Origin: an uncultured Gammaproteobacteria bacterium
GTDB taxonomy: Bacteria > Pseudomonadota > Gammaproteobacteria > Pseudomonadales > Pseudohongiellaceae
NCBI GenBank assembly: GCA_903862645.1
Contig: CAIOZF010000064.1
Coordinates: 1-34,740, forward strand
Direction of reading: 5' to 3'
Length of the DNA stretch: 34,740 nucleotides
Shown here: one piece after another, positions 15,941-25,077 of the stretch
Numbering within the stretch: the stretch's first letter is position 1
Layout of the letters: every line of letters begins with the position of its first letter
Program-made: the position numbers and the translations under genes
Notes under the pieces: model-generated
Database searches by the model: none
Seen by the model: only the letters and a program-made list of their open reading frames with translations
What the model was told of the DNA's origin: nothing

Positions 15941-18634
15941 ATGAGCACATTCAGAACCTTGTTACTGGGAGCAACCGTCCTTGGGTTGAGTTCAGGAACT
16001 CAAGCCCAGCCGGCTACACAGTCAAACAACGCCGAAATCCAGGAAATCACCGTCAGCGTGCGCCGTCCGATGGCGGAAAGCGTTGCCGCTGCTCTTGAGA
16101 TACAGCGCAACTCTTCTTCACTGGTCAGCGTGCTTTCGGCCGATGCCATCGGCAACCTGCCGGACCAGAACATTGCCTTTGCCGTCGGCCGTCTGCCGGG
16201 CGTTGGCATCGAACGCGATCAGGGCCAGGCGCGCTATGTCAACCTGCGCGGCGCCCCGAACTACTGGACTACGCTGTCGTTCGACGGCATGAGCATTGTC
16301 AGCCCGGAAGGCCGCGCCTCACGTTTCGACAACATTCCTTCAGCTATTGCCAAACAGATTATCGTCGAGAAGGCGATTGTGCCCTCGATGGCAGGCAACA
16401 CTGTGGCAGGTAATGTGGACATCCGCACCCGTACGGGCTTCGATAATCCCGGACAGGCAATCACCGGCAAGATCGGTGCTGGTCGAGTGGAGTTGGGCGG
16501 CGGCGATGAGCTCGACAGTGCACTGACCTATTCAAATGTGCTGCTTGACGGCAGCCTGGGCGTGCTGGCTCAGGGTTCTTATTACATGCGTGAAATGGCG
16601 ACCGATAACTGGGAGACCGACCCGTATCTGGGCAACACCGAGGATCCTACCAAACGCTTCGCCCGCGAACATGAAAACAAGCACTACCGCCTGACGCGTG
16701 AGAATTACTCCGCTTCGCTGCGCTTTGATTACAAGCTGGACGACAACAACACCGTGTTCGCCAGCACCATCCAAACCATGTTCCATGACGACGAACTGCG
16801 CGACAATTTCATCGTGCGTCTGGATCAGGGCACCAACGCTGCAGGCACAAGCTACACCAACGCCGCCAACATCAATGCCAGCGATCCGGTGCAGGGCACT
16901 GTCTACGGCGCCCGCATCAACGCGCGCATCGATTACCGCGACGGTCAAGAAACTGCCATGAGTCACACCATTGGTGGCGAGCACATGCTGTCCGATTGGG
17001 ACGTCTCTTGGCGTGTGAATCGCACCGATACCAGCGATGGTCGTAACACGCCAGTTTCAGCCTCGTTTCAGAGCCCGTCCAGTTTTGCGCTGCGTCCGAC
17101 TGTGGATTATGACTTCCGTAACGGCGATGAAAATTTCCTGCGCTTCTACAGCACTGCGGGTGTAACGGCTGCACGCACCAAAGGCGCGCAAGTCACCAAT
17201 CTTGAAGACTTCCAGTTTCCTATTCAGAGTATGAACAATGTGGTAGGCGCCGATAAAACCGCCGCCGATACCTTGAAGCTGGATCTGGACTACGACACTG
17301 AGTTGTTCGACTTGCCGACAAAAATCGAGTTTGGCGGCCTGTATACCGACCGTACCAAACGCTCCAGTGAGTACAGCTACCTGCGCAGTTTCACCACTGG
17401 CACGATTCCGACCTGGGCGAATTTTGCCACCGACACCAGCTACCTTGGTGGTCAGGATCTGAAGTACCGCTTCCGTTACACCGATGATTCCTTCACCACC
17501 GACTTCATGAATCAGCAGATCATCAGCGGCGCCGCCACGTTGCAGGACAGCCGTGGCAACTACTGGGAAGTCACGGAGAGCATCACCGCACTGTATGGCA
17601 TGGCGACCAGCGCGTTCGACTGGGGCGATGTGATTTACGGTGCACGTGTCGAGCAGATCGGCAACACCGGCGAAGCGTATGTGAACTTCCCCGCGGTGGG
17701 CGCCGCGCCCGCACAGATGCGACTGGTCGAGGTTTCGAACGATGAAACGCTGATTTACCCCAGTGCCCATTTGAACTGGAACATCCATGAAGACGTCAAA
17801 TTGCGCTTCGGTGTGACGACCTCGGCATCACGTCCAGACTACGACGACCTGCGCCCGAACTTCACCATCAACGATGGCGCGCAGACCATCTCCGGTGGCA
17901 ATCCGGAAGCGCTGCCCGAGAAGCAGACCGGCCTGGATGCCTATATGGAATGGTACATGCCTTCCGGTGATTTCTTCTCTGCCGGTTTCTTTTACAAAGA
18001 CCTCACGGATGTGCTGATCAATCAGTCCAACGTCTTCGGGCTGGACACGCTGGACGTTGCCGGTATCGATCGCTCTGGCTACACACAATCCGCCATCGGC
18101 AATGCCGGCGACGGCAACCTGAGCGGCGTCGAGCTGGCCTATGTGGCTTCGGCCGAGCGGCTGGTGCGCAGCATGAGCCTGCCGGAGTGGATGGAAGGTT
18201 TTGGTATGAACGTATCCGCTACATTCACCGACTCAGAAGTCAATCTCGCGGCTGTCAACGGCGTGCCGAAGCGCACCATCAGCGTGCTGGGAACCTCTGA
18301 CGAAGTCTACAACGTGCAGGCAACTTACGAGAAATACGGCCTGACCGTGCGGCTCGCCTATCAGTACCGCACGCCATGGGGCCAGTTCGTCGGTGAATAC
18401 CGCATGGTCAATGGCGCCATGGTGCCCACTTCCAACGGCGACATCTTCTGGGACACCGACGACGAGCTTGATTTGTCTGTTCGCTACCAGGTCAACGAGA
18501 CATTCGAGATATTCGCGGATGCCGTCAACCTGACCGACACGGGCGCACGTCGTTATGGCGACCAGAGCCAGTACCCGATCGAGTTTGAAAAATTCGGGCC
18601 ACGTTATATCGGTGGTCTGCGGTTCAACTTCTAA
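15941..18634 (+). CDS. TonB-dependent outer-membrane receptor
   Basis: The 897-residue protein has a signal peptide (cut near TQAQ, residue 23) and a TonB box (EITVSV, 35-40). The plug domain at about 55-180 contains LPDQNIAFAVGRLPGV and the VNLRG motif typical of the TonB-Xanthomonas/Caulobacter type. A long beta barrel follows and ends in an aromatic Phe. Receptors of this type import bulky ligands across the outer membrane with energy from TonB. Its place between phoX and a phytase-like autotransporter suggests an organic phosphate, such as an inositol phosphate or nucleotide, or a metal bound with it. The ligand is inferred from context only. Confidence 0.94.
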   Translation: MSTFRTLLLGATVLGLSSGTQAQPATQSNNAEIQEITVSVRRPMAESVAAALEIQRNSSSLVSVLSADAIGNLPDQNIAFAVGRLPGVGIERDQGQARYVNLRGAPNYWTTLSFDGMSIVSPEGRASRFDNIPSAIAKQIIVEKAIVPSMAGNTVAGNVDIRTRTGFDNPGQAITGKIGAGRVELGGGDELDSALTYSNVLLDGSLGVLAQGSYYMREMATDNWETDPYLGNTEDPTKRFAREHENKHYRLTRENYSASLRFDYKLDDNNTVFASTIQTMFHDDELRDNFIVRLDQGTNAAGTSYTNAANINASDPVQGTVYGARINARIDYRDGQETAMSHTIGGEHMLSDWDVSWRVNRTDTSDGRNTPVSASFQSPSSFALRPTVDYDFRNGDENFLRFYSTAGVTAARTKGAQVTNLEDFQFPIQSMNNVVGADKTAADTLKLDLDYDTELFDLPTKIEFGGLYTDRTKRSSEYSYLRSFTTGTIPTWANFATDTSYLGGQDLKYRFRYTDDSFTTDFMNQQIISGAATLQDSRGNYWEVTESITALYGMATSAFDWGDVIYGARVEQIGNTGEAYVNFPAVGAAPAQMRLVEVSNDETLIYPSAHLNWNIHEDVKLRFGVTTSASRPDYDDLRPNFTINDGAQTISGGNPEALPEKQTGLDAYMEWYMPSGDFFSAGFFYKDLTDVLINQSNVFGLDTLDVAGIDRSGYTQSAIGNAGDGNLSGVELAYVASAERLVRSMSLPEWMEGFGMNVSATFTDSEVNLAAVNGVPKRTISVLGTSDEVYNVQATYEKYGLTVRLAYQYRTPWGQFVGEYRMVNGAMVPTSNGDIFWDTDDELDLSVRYQVNETFEIFADAVNLTDTGARRYGDQSQYPIEFEKFGPRYIGGLRFNF

Positions 18635-18653
18635 CGCCCGCCCGCGAGTGATT

Positions 18654-18694
18654 GCAACCCTGTTGCTGCTGCCTCGCAGCAGCAACAGGGTTGC
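18654..18694 (+). repeat. Perfect 18-base inverted repeat after the TonB receptor gene
   Basis: GCAACCCTGTTGCTGCTG (18654-18671) pairs fully with CAGCAGCAACAGGGTTGC (18677-18694) around CCTCG, 20 bases after the receptor stop. No T run follows, so it is not a standard rho-independent terminator. It may stabilise the 3' end of the receptor mRNA, set the expression ratio of receptor to downstream genes, or mark a recombination scar. Confidence 0.9.
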
Positions 18695-18695
18695 C

Positions 18696-18812
18696 GCGGA
18701 TGCTGTCCTAGTGCGTGGCACTGACAATGATGTCTTTGCGCCAAAGGCAGGTTATCTGCTGCTGTCCGACCAGCGCGCCAAGCGCTTCAATATCTATCCA
18801 CAGACAGGACTT
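18696..18812 (+). pseudogene. Possible remnant of a beta-propeller phytase
   Basis: After the inverted repeat, one frame reads KAGYLLLSDQRAKRFNIYPQ, which resembles the GKGYLLASSQGNSSYAIYER segment near the end of Bacillus-type beta-propeller phytases. The match lasts only about 22 residues, has no start and is lost after about 18812. TonB receptors followed by beta-propeller phytases are a known pairing, so a lost phytase gene is plausible here. The evidence is a by-eye similarity. Confidence 0.33.
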
Positions 18813-18906
18813 TTCACCCGGCGCGCAGCGATCTGTTGCGCAGCGCTGAAGAATAAGCGGTATTTCAGGTAATGGTTTTTTTGCATTCAAATAGAGGATT
18901 TCCCCA

Positions 18907-21423
18907 ATGATGTTGACTTGTCGTTCGCGTTTGAAGTTTCCCGCTGTTTCCAGCATAGCACTTTCCAGCATTGCTCTTGGCGTCATGCTCGCCAACCAGG
19001 CTCTCGCCGCACCCACTGTTTACACCACACCCAATGTCACAACCGCTGCCGGGGCAACATCCACCACTTTCAATGGCCAGACCTTTGTCAACCATGGTTT
19101 GCAAGGTGTGGCACGTCTGCCTGCGAGCACACTCGATTTCAACGGCGACACCTTCGGGGCATTTTCTGGACTTGACGTTCTGCCAGGCGCCTGGCGAAAA
19201 ACCGCAACCGGTTATACAGGCACGATGTTCGGGCTCCCGGATCGCGGACCCAATGGCGTCGGCAATGTCACGTTCAGCGATTACCCCGGGCGCGTCAACA
19301 GCTTTGCAATGAACTTCACCCCCTATACCTCCAGCACCAATCTGCCAGTCAGTGCCGACTCGCAGCAGCAGCTGGGTCTTGTGCAAACTGGTGGATTCCT
19401 TTTCAAGGATTTCAACGGCAAGGTGACCACAGGTCTGGATCCGGCCACTGGCGTGACCGCTTTCGTTACCCAGGATGGCAAGTCCTTGCCCGGCTCGACT
19501 GTCGGAATTGCGGCGGGAAAAATCAGCCTTGATGCCGAGGGTTTGCGCTTTCTCAACAACGGCTCTTTCTATGTCTCCGACGAATATGGTGCCAACGTCT
19601 ATTACTTCGACAAGACAGGCAACATGAAGGGCGTTATCCAGCCGCCAGCCGCCGTGAAGCCCAGCACAGCCACCAGCCTGTCTTTCACCTCACTGACGGA
19701 TGCAACGACAGGGCGCCGTGTGAATCAGGGGCTTGAAGGAATTGCGCTGACTCCAGACAACAAGAAACTGGCTACCTTGCTGCAAAGCGCTCCCATGCAG
19801 GACAGCACGAGCACGCAGCAAACGCGCACCAATACTCGCTTGATGATCTATGACATCTCCCAGAGTGCCACGCCGAGCGCACCAGTCGGCCACTATGTGA
19901 TGCAATTGCCAATATTTACCTCCACTGGCAACGGCACTGCCGCCAATCGCACCGCAGCCCAATCGGAACTGCTGGCGTTGAATGATACTCAGTTCCTTGT
20001 CCTGTCACGCGATGGCAACGGCCTCGGTCAGGCGTTGCTGAATCCGGTCTACAAGAGCGTGTTGCTCATCGACACCACCGGTGCGACCAACATTGCGGGT
20101 ACGCCCTTCGAAACCACGACGACTCCCGTTGCCCCGGGCGGCGTGCTCAATTCGACGATTACGCCGGTAAGTCAGGTGGAAGTCATCAACATCCTCAACA
20201 CGACGCAGTTGGGCAAGTTCGGTATCAATATCAACAACACCGCTCCGACCCGACTGACACTTACAGAGAAGATGGAAGGCATGGCGTTGTTGCCTGCTCT
20301 TGACGAAAGCGCTCCCCAGGATTTCTTCCTGCTGGTCGCCAACGACAATGATTTTCTGTCATCCACCTGCACTGTAGGTGGTCAGAATTGCGCGCAACCC
20401 GTGAATAGCGATGCGTTGGTTCTGTCTTACCGGATGACTCTGCCCACGTACGTAGATTCGCAATATTTGCATTCCATGAACGCCGTAGCGCCTACAACAC
20501 TCGGCATGACAGCACAGGCCGCACGCGACTTGTCGCTGTTGAATTCCTACAACGTTGGCCAGCATTTCCTGACCCAGAGGCACTCAGGCGGCGACGCTCC
20601 GGTGCAAACGACCGAGACTATCACCGTCTGGGGTGCTGGCGACTTGCTGTCCAGATCCGAATCAGGCTCTTTGGCTGGCGTCCGCTCGACGGGAGCCACC
20701 GTCGGCTTCGACAGCAACTTGAACGAAAATATCGTACTTGGCGCATCGGTGGGTTATTACGAAGGCGAACCGAAAACCAGTGGCTCTTACAACGCCGACC
20801 AAGAAAGCTACCAGTTTTCCTTGTACGGCTCGTTTCGCAGCGGCGGGCTGTACGCCAATGCCATCGGCTCCCACGGGAATATGCGTTTTGAGAACATCAC
20901 GCGCGCAGCTGCCTATGGCCTGACCGCCTCCGGCGACTCCAATATCAATACCTTCACCTTCTCCGGCGAGCTGGGCTACCTGATGGAGAGCGGTAATGTG
21001 CAGTTTGGCCCCTTGGCGGGTCTGCGCTGGATGGAAACCCAGATCGGGGAGTACATCGAATCTGGTGCTGCCGGCGGCAATATTGCGTATCCGATGCTCA
21101 AGTCTGACGGCAGTGTTGCCTACTTTGGAGGGGAGGCGTCCATGGATGTGGGCAGTGTGCGCTCGATCCTGCGCCTGACTTACACCGCCGAGAACGATAT
21201 TGACAGTAATGTCGCCAGTCTGCGCCTTGCGAGCGCTAATCATCTCATGGGGACCCAGCTGGTCACCGTCGATCATTTCTCGCAAGCCGTCATCGAGCCA
21301 TCTCTGACATTAACCGGAGTCGTTTCAGAAAATTGGAGCTGGTGGCTGAACTTTGGCGCACGGATTGGTGAAGAGGAAGGAACAGAACAGCGCGTTGGTG
21401 CGGGCTTCAAAATACCATTCTGA
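18907..21423 (+). CDS. Esterase-like/phytase-like domain fused to an autotransporter barrel
   Basis: The 838-residue protein has a signal peptide (cut near ALAAPTV, residue 34). Residues about 60-530 match the pattern of the esterase-like activity of phytase family, with GLQGVARLP, GLPDRGPNG, EGLRFLNNGSFYVSDEYG and QGLEGIALTPDNKKLA blocks that belong to a beta-propeller. Residues about 560-838 form an autotransporter beta domain of alternating strands and end in Phe838. The passenger should therefore be displayed on, or cleaved from, the cell surface. Its substrate is probably a phosphate ester, given its neighbours, but family members have been shown to act as esterases too. The start follows AGAGGA. 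The PhoD gene begins 44 bases after the stop, so the run likely continues as an operon. Confidence 0.9.
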   Translation: MMLTCRSRLKFPAVSSIALSSIALGVMLANQALAAPTVYTTPNVTTAAGATSTTFNGQTFVNHGLQGVARLPASTLDFNGDTFGAFSGLDVLPGAWRKTATGYTGTMFGLPDRGPNGVGNVTFSDYPGRVNSFAMNFTPYTSSTNLPVSADSQQQLGLVQTGGFLFKDFNGKVTTGLDPATGVTAFVTQDGKSLPGSTVGIAAGKISLDAEGLRFLNNGSFYVSDEYGANVYYFDKTGNMKGVIQPPAAVKPSTATSLSFTSLTDATTGRRVNQGLEGIALTPDNKKLATLLQSAPMQDSTSTQQTRTNTRLMIYDISQSATPSAPVGHYVMQLPIFTSTGNGTAANRTAAQSELLALNDTQFLVLSRDGNGLGQALLNPVYKSVLLIDTTGATNIAGTPFETTTTPVAPGGVLNSTITPVSQVEVINILNTTQLGKFGININNTAPTRLTLTEKMEGMALLPALDESAPQDFFLLVANDNDFLSSTCTVGGQNCAQPVNSDALVLSYRMTLPTYVDSQYLHSMNAVAPTTLGMTAQAARDLSLLNSYNVGQHFLTQRHSGGDAPVQTTETITVWGAGDLLSRSESGSLAGVRSTGATVGFDSNLNENIVLGASVGYYEGEPKTSGSYNADQESYQFSLYGSFRSGGLYANAIGSHGNMRFENITRAAAYGLTASGDSNINTFTFSGELGYLMESGNVQFGPLAGLRWMETQIGEYIESGAAGGNIAYPMLKSDGSVAYFGGEASMDVGSVRSILRLTYTAENDIDSNVASLRLASANHLMGTQLVTVDHFSQAVIEPSLTLTGVVSENWSWWLNFGARIGEEEGTEQRVGAGFKIPF

Positions 21424-21467
21424 TTCTCAATTGTTTTCTAAAACCATTTAACCACAGGAGCCTTGCC

Positions 21468-23099
21468 ATGTCCCTCGACCAACTTCGCGTCAATCGTCGT
21501 CGCTTCCTTCTCGCAGCGTCTGCCACCCTTGGGGTGCTGGCATTGCGTGGCTACCCGGTACTAGCCGCTGCCGCCGCACACTTTACACATGGCGTTGCCA
21601 GTGGCGATCCGCTTGCAGATCGGGTGATCCTGTGGACTCGCGTGCTGCCGGGCAGCGGCGCTGCCGAACGCCTGGATGTGGCCTGGGAGATTGCCGCAGA
21701 CGAAGCGTTTCAGCAGGTCATCTCCAGCGGCTCGACCACGACCGACAGTAATATTGACTACACGGTCAAGGTCGATGCTGCCGGGCTGGCTCCTGCCAGT
21801 CAGTACTTTTATCGGTTCTCGGCTCAGGGCGTCTTCAGCGTCACCGGAAGAACACGCACGTTGCCGGAAGCCGGCGTCGAATCGATGCGCCTCGCTGTAC
21901 TGTCCTGCTCCAACTATCCACAGGGCTATTTCAATGTTTACAAGGAAGTGGCGAACCGTCCCTACGATGCCGTGCTGCATTTGGGCGACTACATTTATGA
22001 ATATGCACAGGGCGGCTACGCCAACCCGATGATGCTGGAGCTGGGCCGCAACGTGCAGCCGGAGAACGAGATCGTCAGTATCGAGGACTACCGGATGCGC
22101 TACGGTCTTTACCGCACGGATGAGGACTTGCAGGCAGCGCATCAGAACCATCCGTTCATCTGCGTCTGGGACGACCATGAGATCACCAACAACACCTGGC
22201 AGACCGGTGCCGAGAATCACAATGAGGGGGAGGGTCCCTTCGATGCGCGCCGTTTGGCTGCGATTCAGGCCTACCATGAATGGCTACCGATTCGCGATCA
22301 AGGCACCATCGAAGACGGCATCATCTACCGCTCCTTCGAGTTCGGTGATCTGGCCACGCTGATCATGCTGGATACGCGCCTGGTCGGGCGCGACGAGCAG
22401 CTTTCCCACGAAATGAACATCGACACCTTGCGCAGCCGCCTCGCGGACCAGCAGCGCAGCATCATGGGCATGACGCAGGAAAACTGGCTGGCCAGCGAGC
22501 TGCAACGCTCGGCACAGGCTGGCAAGCCCTGGCAGATTGTTGGCCAGCAGTTGTTGATGGGCAAGCTGTTCCCGCCGCAGGTCAGCGATGAGGAGCTTGA
22601 TCCGACGGAGCGCGAGGCCATTCTAGCGGGACGCTATGGGATGCTGCGCACTCGCGGTCGGCAGGGATTGCCGCTGAATCTGGATGCCTGGGACGGCTAT
22701 CCTGTAAACCGCTCGCGCGCACTGCAGGCATTTCGCGAGTACGCCAACAATGTCGTGGTATTGGCGGGCGACACCCACAGCTCCTGGGCCTTCGACCTGC
22801 ATGCGGACGACAACCAGATAGTCGCCGTGGAGTTCGGGACACCCAGCGTCACCTCACCCGGCTTCGAGAACTTCCTTGCGCTGCCGGAAGGGCGGCTGGA
22901 GGAAGCCACCATGCAGGCGAGCCCGGAATTGAAGTACATGAAGGCCAATGGTCGCGGTTGGGTGGAGCTGGATGTGCAGCGCGACAAAGTTCGCGCTACC
23001 TGGCTTTTCGTTTCGACAATTACCGACCGTAGCTATGCAGTAGAGCCAGGTGCAACGCTTGAGACTCTGGCGGGGAATCCGGCCATTCACCGGGTGTAA
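21468..23099 (+). CDS. phoD: PhoD-family alkaline phosphatase
   Basis: The 543-residue protein has a twin-arginine leader (Arg10-Arg11-Arg12, NRRRFLLAAS) and a full set of PhoD blocks: GVASGDPLADRVILWTRV, VLSCSNYPQGYF, LHLGDYIYEY, WDDHEITNN and GDTHSSWAFDL. These carry the Fe/Ca metal ligands and the active-site residues. It should be exported folded by Tat and hydrolyse phosphate monoesters and diesters in the periplasm or outside. The ATG follows CAGGAG. Together with phoX and the phytase-like autotransporter, it makes the third secreted phosphorus-releasing enzyme in one run. The copy is intact, unlike the remnant at 6838-8185. Confidence 0.95.
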   Translation: MSLDQLRVNRRRFLLAASATLGVLALRGYPVLAAAAAHFTHGVASGDPLADRVILWTRVLPGSGAAERLDVAWEIAADEAFQQVISSGSTTTDSNIDYTVKVDAAGLAPASQYFYRFSAQGVFSVTGRTRTLPEAGVESMRLAVLSCSNYPQGYFNVYKEVANRPYDAVLHLGDYIYEYAQGGYANPMMLELGRNVQPENEIVSIEDYRMRYGLYRTDEDLQAAHQNHPFICVWDDHEITNNTWQTGAENHNEGEGPFDARRLAAIQAYHEWLPIRDQGTIEDGIIYRSFEFGDLATLIMLDTRLVGRDEQLSHEMNIDTLRSRLADQQRSIMGMTQENWLASELQRSAQAGKPWQIVGQQLLMGKLFPPQVSDEELDPTEREAILAGRYGMLRTRGRQGLPLNLDAWDGYPVNRSRALQAFREYANNVVVLAGDTHSSWAFDLHADDNQIVAVEFGTPSVTSPGFENFLALPEGRLEEATMQASPELKYMKANGRGWVELDVQRDKVRATWLFVSTITDRSYAVEPGATLETLAGNPAIHRV

Positions 23100-23123
23100 T
23101 TCCCTGACTTGTGGGGGCTCGCT

Positions 23124-23627
23124 CTATCGAGGGACCCAGAAGAAGACTTCCCAGTCTCGTAGTGGTTCTGCCCCCTCGTAGACTGATTGGTCCAGCGTTC
23201 TGCCGGCCTTGGTGGCCCACATTTGCATCATGGCGAGACGCTCTTCGCCAAACTTTTCGACGGCCGTCATTTCAAAAGTCGCGTCTCCAATTCGTAGCCA
23301 GCCATCACCACCGCGCTCTCGTACGCGCCGCGCCCAATAACCGCCGTCCGGGCGTGTGGCGGTGATAATGCCTTCGGGAGTGGCGACCCAGGACAAATAA
23401 TCAACAAATGGGGGAAAGCCGACATGCTTCTTGATCAATAGTCCCTGCACGGTGCCATTGAGAATTGAGAAGTCATTCAGAGCGGGTGTTGGTGTGCCTC
23501 CGAGAATTATACCGGGGGTGCGGCCGAGGCCTGTATTGCTGAGGTACGGGGCTGTGAACATCCAGCTCAATATTCCGACCAGAATCACTACTCCGGCGGC
23601 GATTCTAACTTTTGTTTGTTTGCTCAC
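23124..23627 (-). CDS. Small membrane-anchored protein, paralog 1 (possible split-barrel fold)
   Basis: A GTG at 23627 preceded by AGGAGA is the best start and gives 167 residues; the ATG at 23654 sits inside the predicted -10. One N-terminal helix (about 7-26) ends in FTAPY. Conserved blocks shared with the gene at 30048 are IILGG, VGFPPFV, ITATRPDGGYWARRVR, GDGWLRIGD and a terminal WEVFFWVPR. The strand-turn-strand pattern DGWLRIGDATFEMTAVEKFG with a following helix looks like the split barrel of PNPOx/deazaflavin-dependent reductase proteins. That fold call is my inference. No function is known. It faces the FO-synthase operon across a divergent promoter region, and its 3' end converges on phoD. 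Confidence 0.72.
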   Translation of the reverse strand: MSKQTKVRIAAGVVILVGILSWMFTAPYLSNTGLGRTPGIILGGTPTPALNDFSILNGTVQGLLIKKHVGFPPFVDYLSWVATPEGIITATRPDGGYWARRVRERGGDGWLRIGDATFEMTAVEKFGEERLAMMQMWATKAGRTLDQSVYEGAEPLRDWEVFFWVPR

Positions 23628-23652
23628 TGTGTATTCTCCTCTTCTTGTTTTC

Positions 23653-23658
23653 ATTATA
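23653..23658 (-). promoter_or_regulatory. -10 element of the small membrane protein gene
   Basis: TATAAT is present on the minus strand 26 bases before the GTG start at 23627, giving a short leader. A weak TTCGAC lies 15 bases upstream of it as a possible -35. Confidence 0.45.
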
Positions 23659-23916
23659 GGGTCAGTGGATCAGGTCGAATCTGGAATTCGCATTTTGTTC
23701 TTATGACGCCTTCGCAGTCTCACAGGATAAGACCCTAACACCCGGTATTGGGGGCGTCAATGCGGGCTCTATCTGGCGCGAGTGGTTTACGATCAAGAAG
23801 TTGAATACTTCTTTTTCAAAGTTAATGTCTGGTTGAGATTCGATGGATTATCTGTAAACTCCCATTCTTGTTACCAGCAGTGCTTCAACAATCATAAGAA
23901 GAATAAGGAATTCAGA

Positions 23917-25047
23917 ATGAAGAAATTGTATCGATCAGTCACATGGCTTGTCACCGGGTTTTTGAGCCTGCCCGCCTTCGGACAAGGACTGATAGAGGCC
24001 GGGCCAAGTCCTTATGAGTTCAACACAGAGTCTTGGATTAAGCCGTTTGCCGCCGAGGGGTTTACCTTTGGCGGTACCTCCAGTGTGGTGGTGGAATCAC
24101 AGGATCGCATTTTCATTCTGCAGCGTGGCGAGACTCAATTGCCTGATCCTCTGCCGCCTGAGTACACCACATTTGCCGGTTCCATGGGCTGGAATGTGCT
24201 GCGCGGCCAGGGTCGCGTGTGGCAGAACAGCCTCTACATCATCAACAGCGACGGGGAAGTCCTGGAGGTGTGGGATCAGTGGGATCATCTGTTCGTAGGC
24301 ACCGACGGCCCTGGCCCGCACAAATTGCGTATCAGCCCCTATGATCCGGAAAAGAGACTCTGGCTGGTCGACGAAACGAACCACATCATCTACGTGTTTT
24401 CCAATGACGGTGACCGCTTGTTGATGACCTTGGGTGAGAAGGGTATCTCTGGCAAGGACTCAACTCACTACCATCTGCCACAGGACGTAGCCTTCCTTCC
24501 GGATGGCAAATTCCTGGTTGCCGACGGCCTCGGGGATAACAAACGCATCGTCATTCGTGACGCCAGCGGCCGCTATATCGGCGAATTCGGGGAAGCGGGC
24601 GACTTGCCCCATCAGTTCGCGAGCGTGCATTCTTTGGCGTGGGGCCCCAACGAGCATCTCTATGCCCTGGACCGGGACAAGCGTGACATCAAGGTATTCC
24701 ATCAGATTGCAGCACGTGACAGCGCCAATTATCCTCAGTTCGAGTACGTCAAGACCTGGACGGGTCTGGGGCTGCCGCTGGACATAGTCGTCACCGAGAA
24801 CGCTGCCTGGGTGACGGACCTGAATCCTCCCAAGATCGTGAAGTTTGATCTGGAGGGCACACCAACCTACGTGTTCAATCTGCCTGTGGAAGGTCCCGAC
24901 ATGTGGATCGAAATGCACTCGGCGTCCATTGATGAGGAAGGCAATCTCTACGGTACCGACAATCAGGCCGGGCGCCCGCAAAAGCTCGTGCCCAAGGCGG
25001 ACGCCGATCCTGCCTTGATCGTTGGCCGACCCTACGTTCCCCGTTAA
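23917..25047 (+). CDS. Secreted NHL-repeat beta-propeller protein
   Basis: The ATG at 23917 follows AAGGA and gives 376 residues with a signal peptide cut near FGQGL (residue 23). Repeated blades are visible: VVVESQDRIFILQRGE, LWLVDETNHIIYVFSNDG, VAFLPDGKFLVADGLGDNK, LAWGPNEHLYALDRDKRDI. This is the NHL/SMP-30 type six-bladed propeller, related in layout to peptidyl-alpha-hydroxyglycine lyases. Its own activity is not determinable. It lies only 30 bases upstream of the FO-synthase gene on the same strand, so it probably heads the operon. The propeller may bind a ligand or act as a lyase or lactonase in the periplasm. Confidence 0.85.
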   Translation: MKKLYRSVTWLVTGFLSLPAFGQGLIEAGPSPYEFNTESWIKPFAAEGFTFGGTSSVVVESQDRIFILQRGETQLPDPLPPEYTTFAGSMGWNVLRGQGRVWQNSLYIINSDGEVLEVWDQWDHLFVGTDGPGPHKLRISPYDPEKRLWLVDETNHIIYVFSNDGDRLLMTLGEKGISGKDSTHYHLPQDVAFLPDGKFLVADGLGDNKRIVIRDASGRYIGEFGEAGDLPHQFASVHSLAWGPNEHLYALDRDKRDIKVFHQIAARDSANYPQFEYVKTWTGLGLPLDIVVTENAAWVTDLNPPKIVKFDLEGTPTYVFNLPVEGPDMWIEMHSASIDEEGNLYGTDNQAGRPQKLVPKADADPALIVGRPYVPR

Positions 25048-25077
25048 GGACTTCCTTGCAGCCGCTAACCAAAGATC

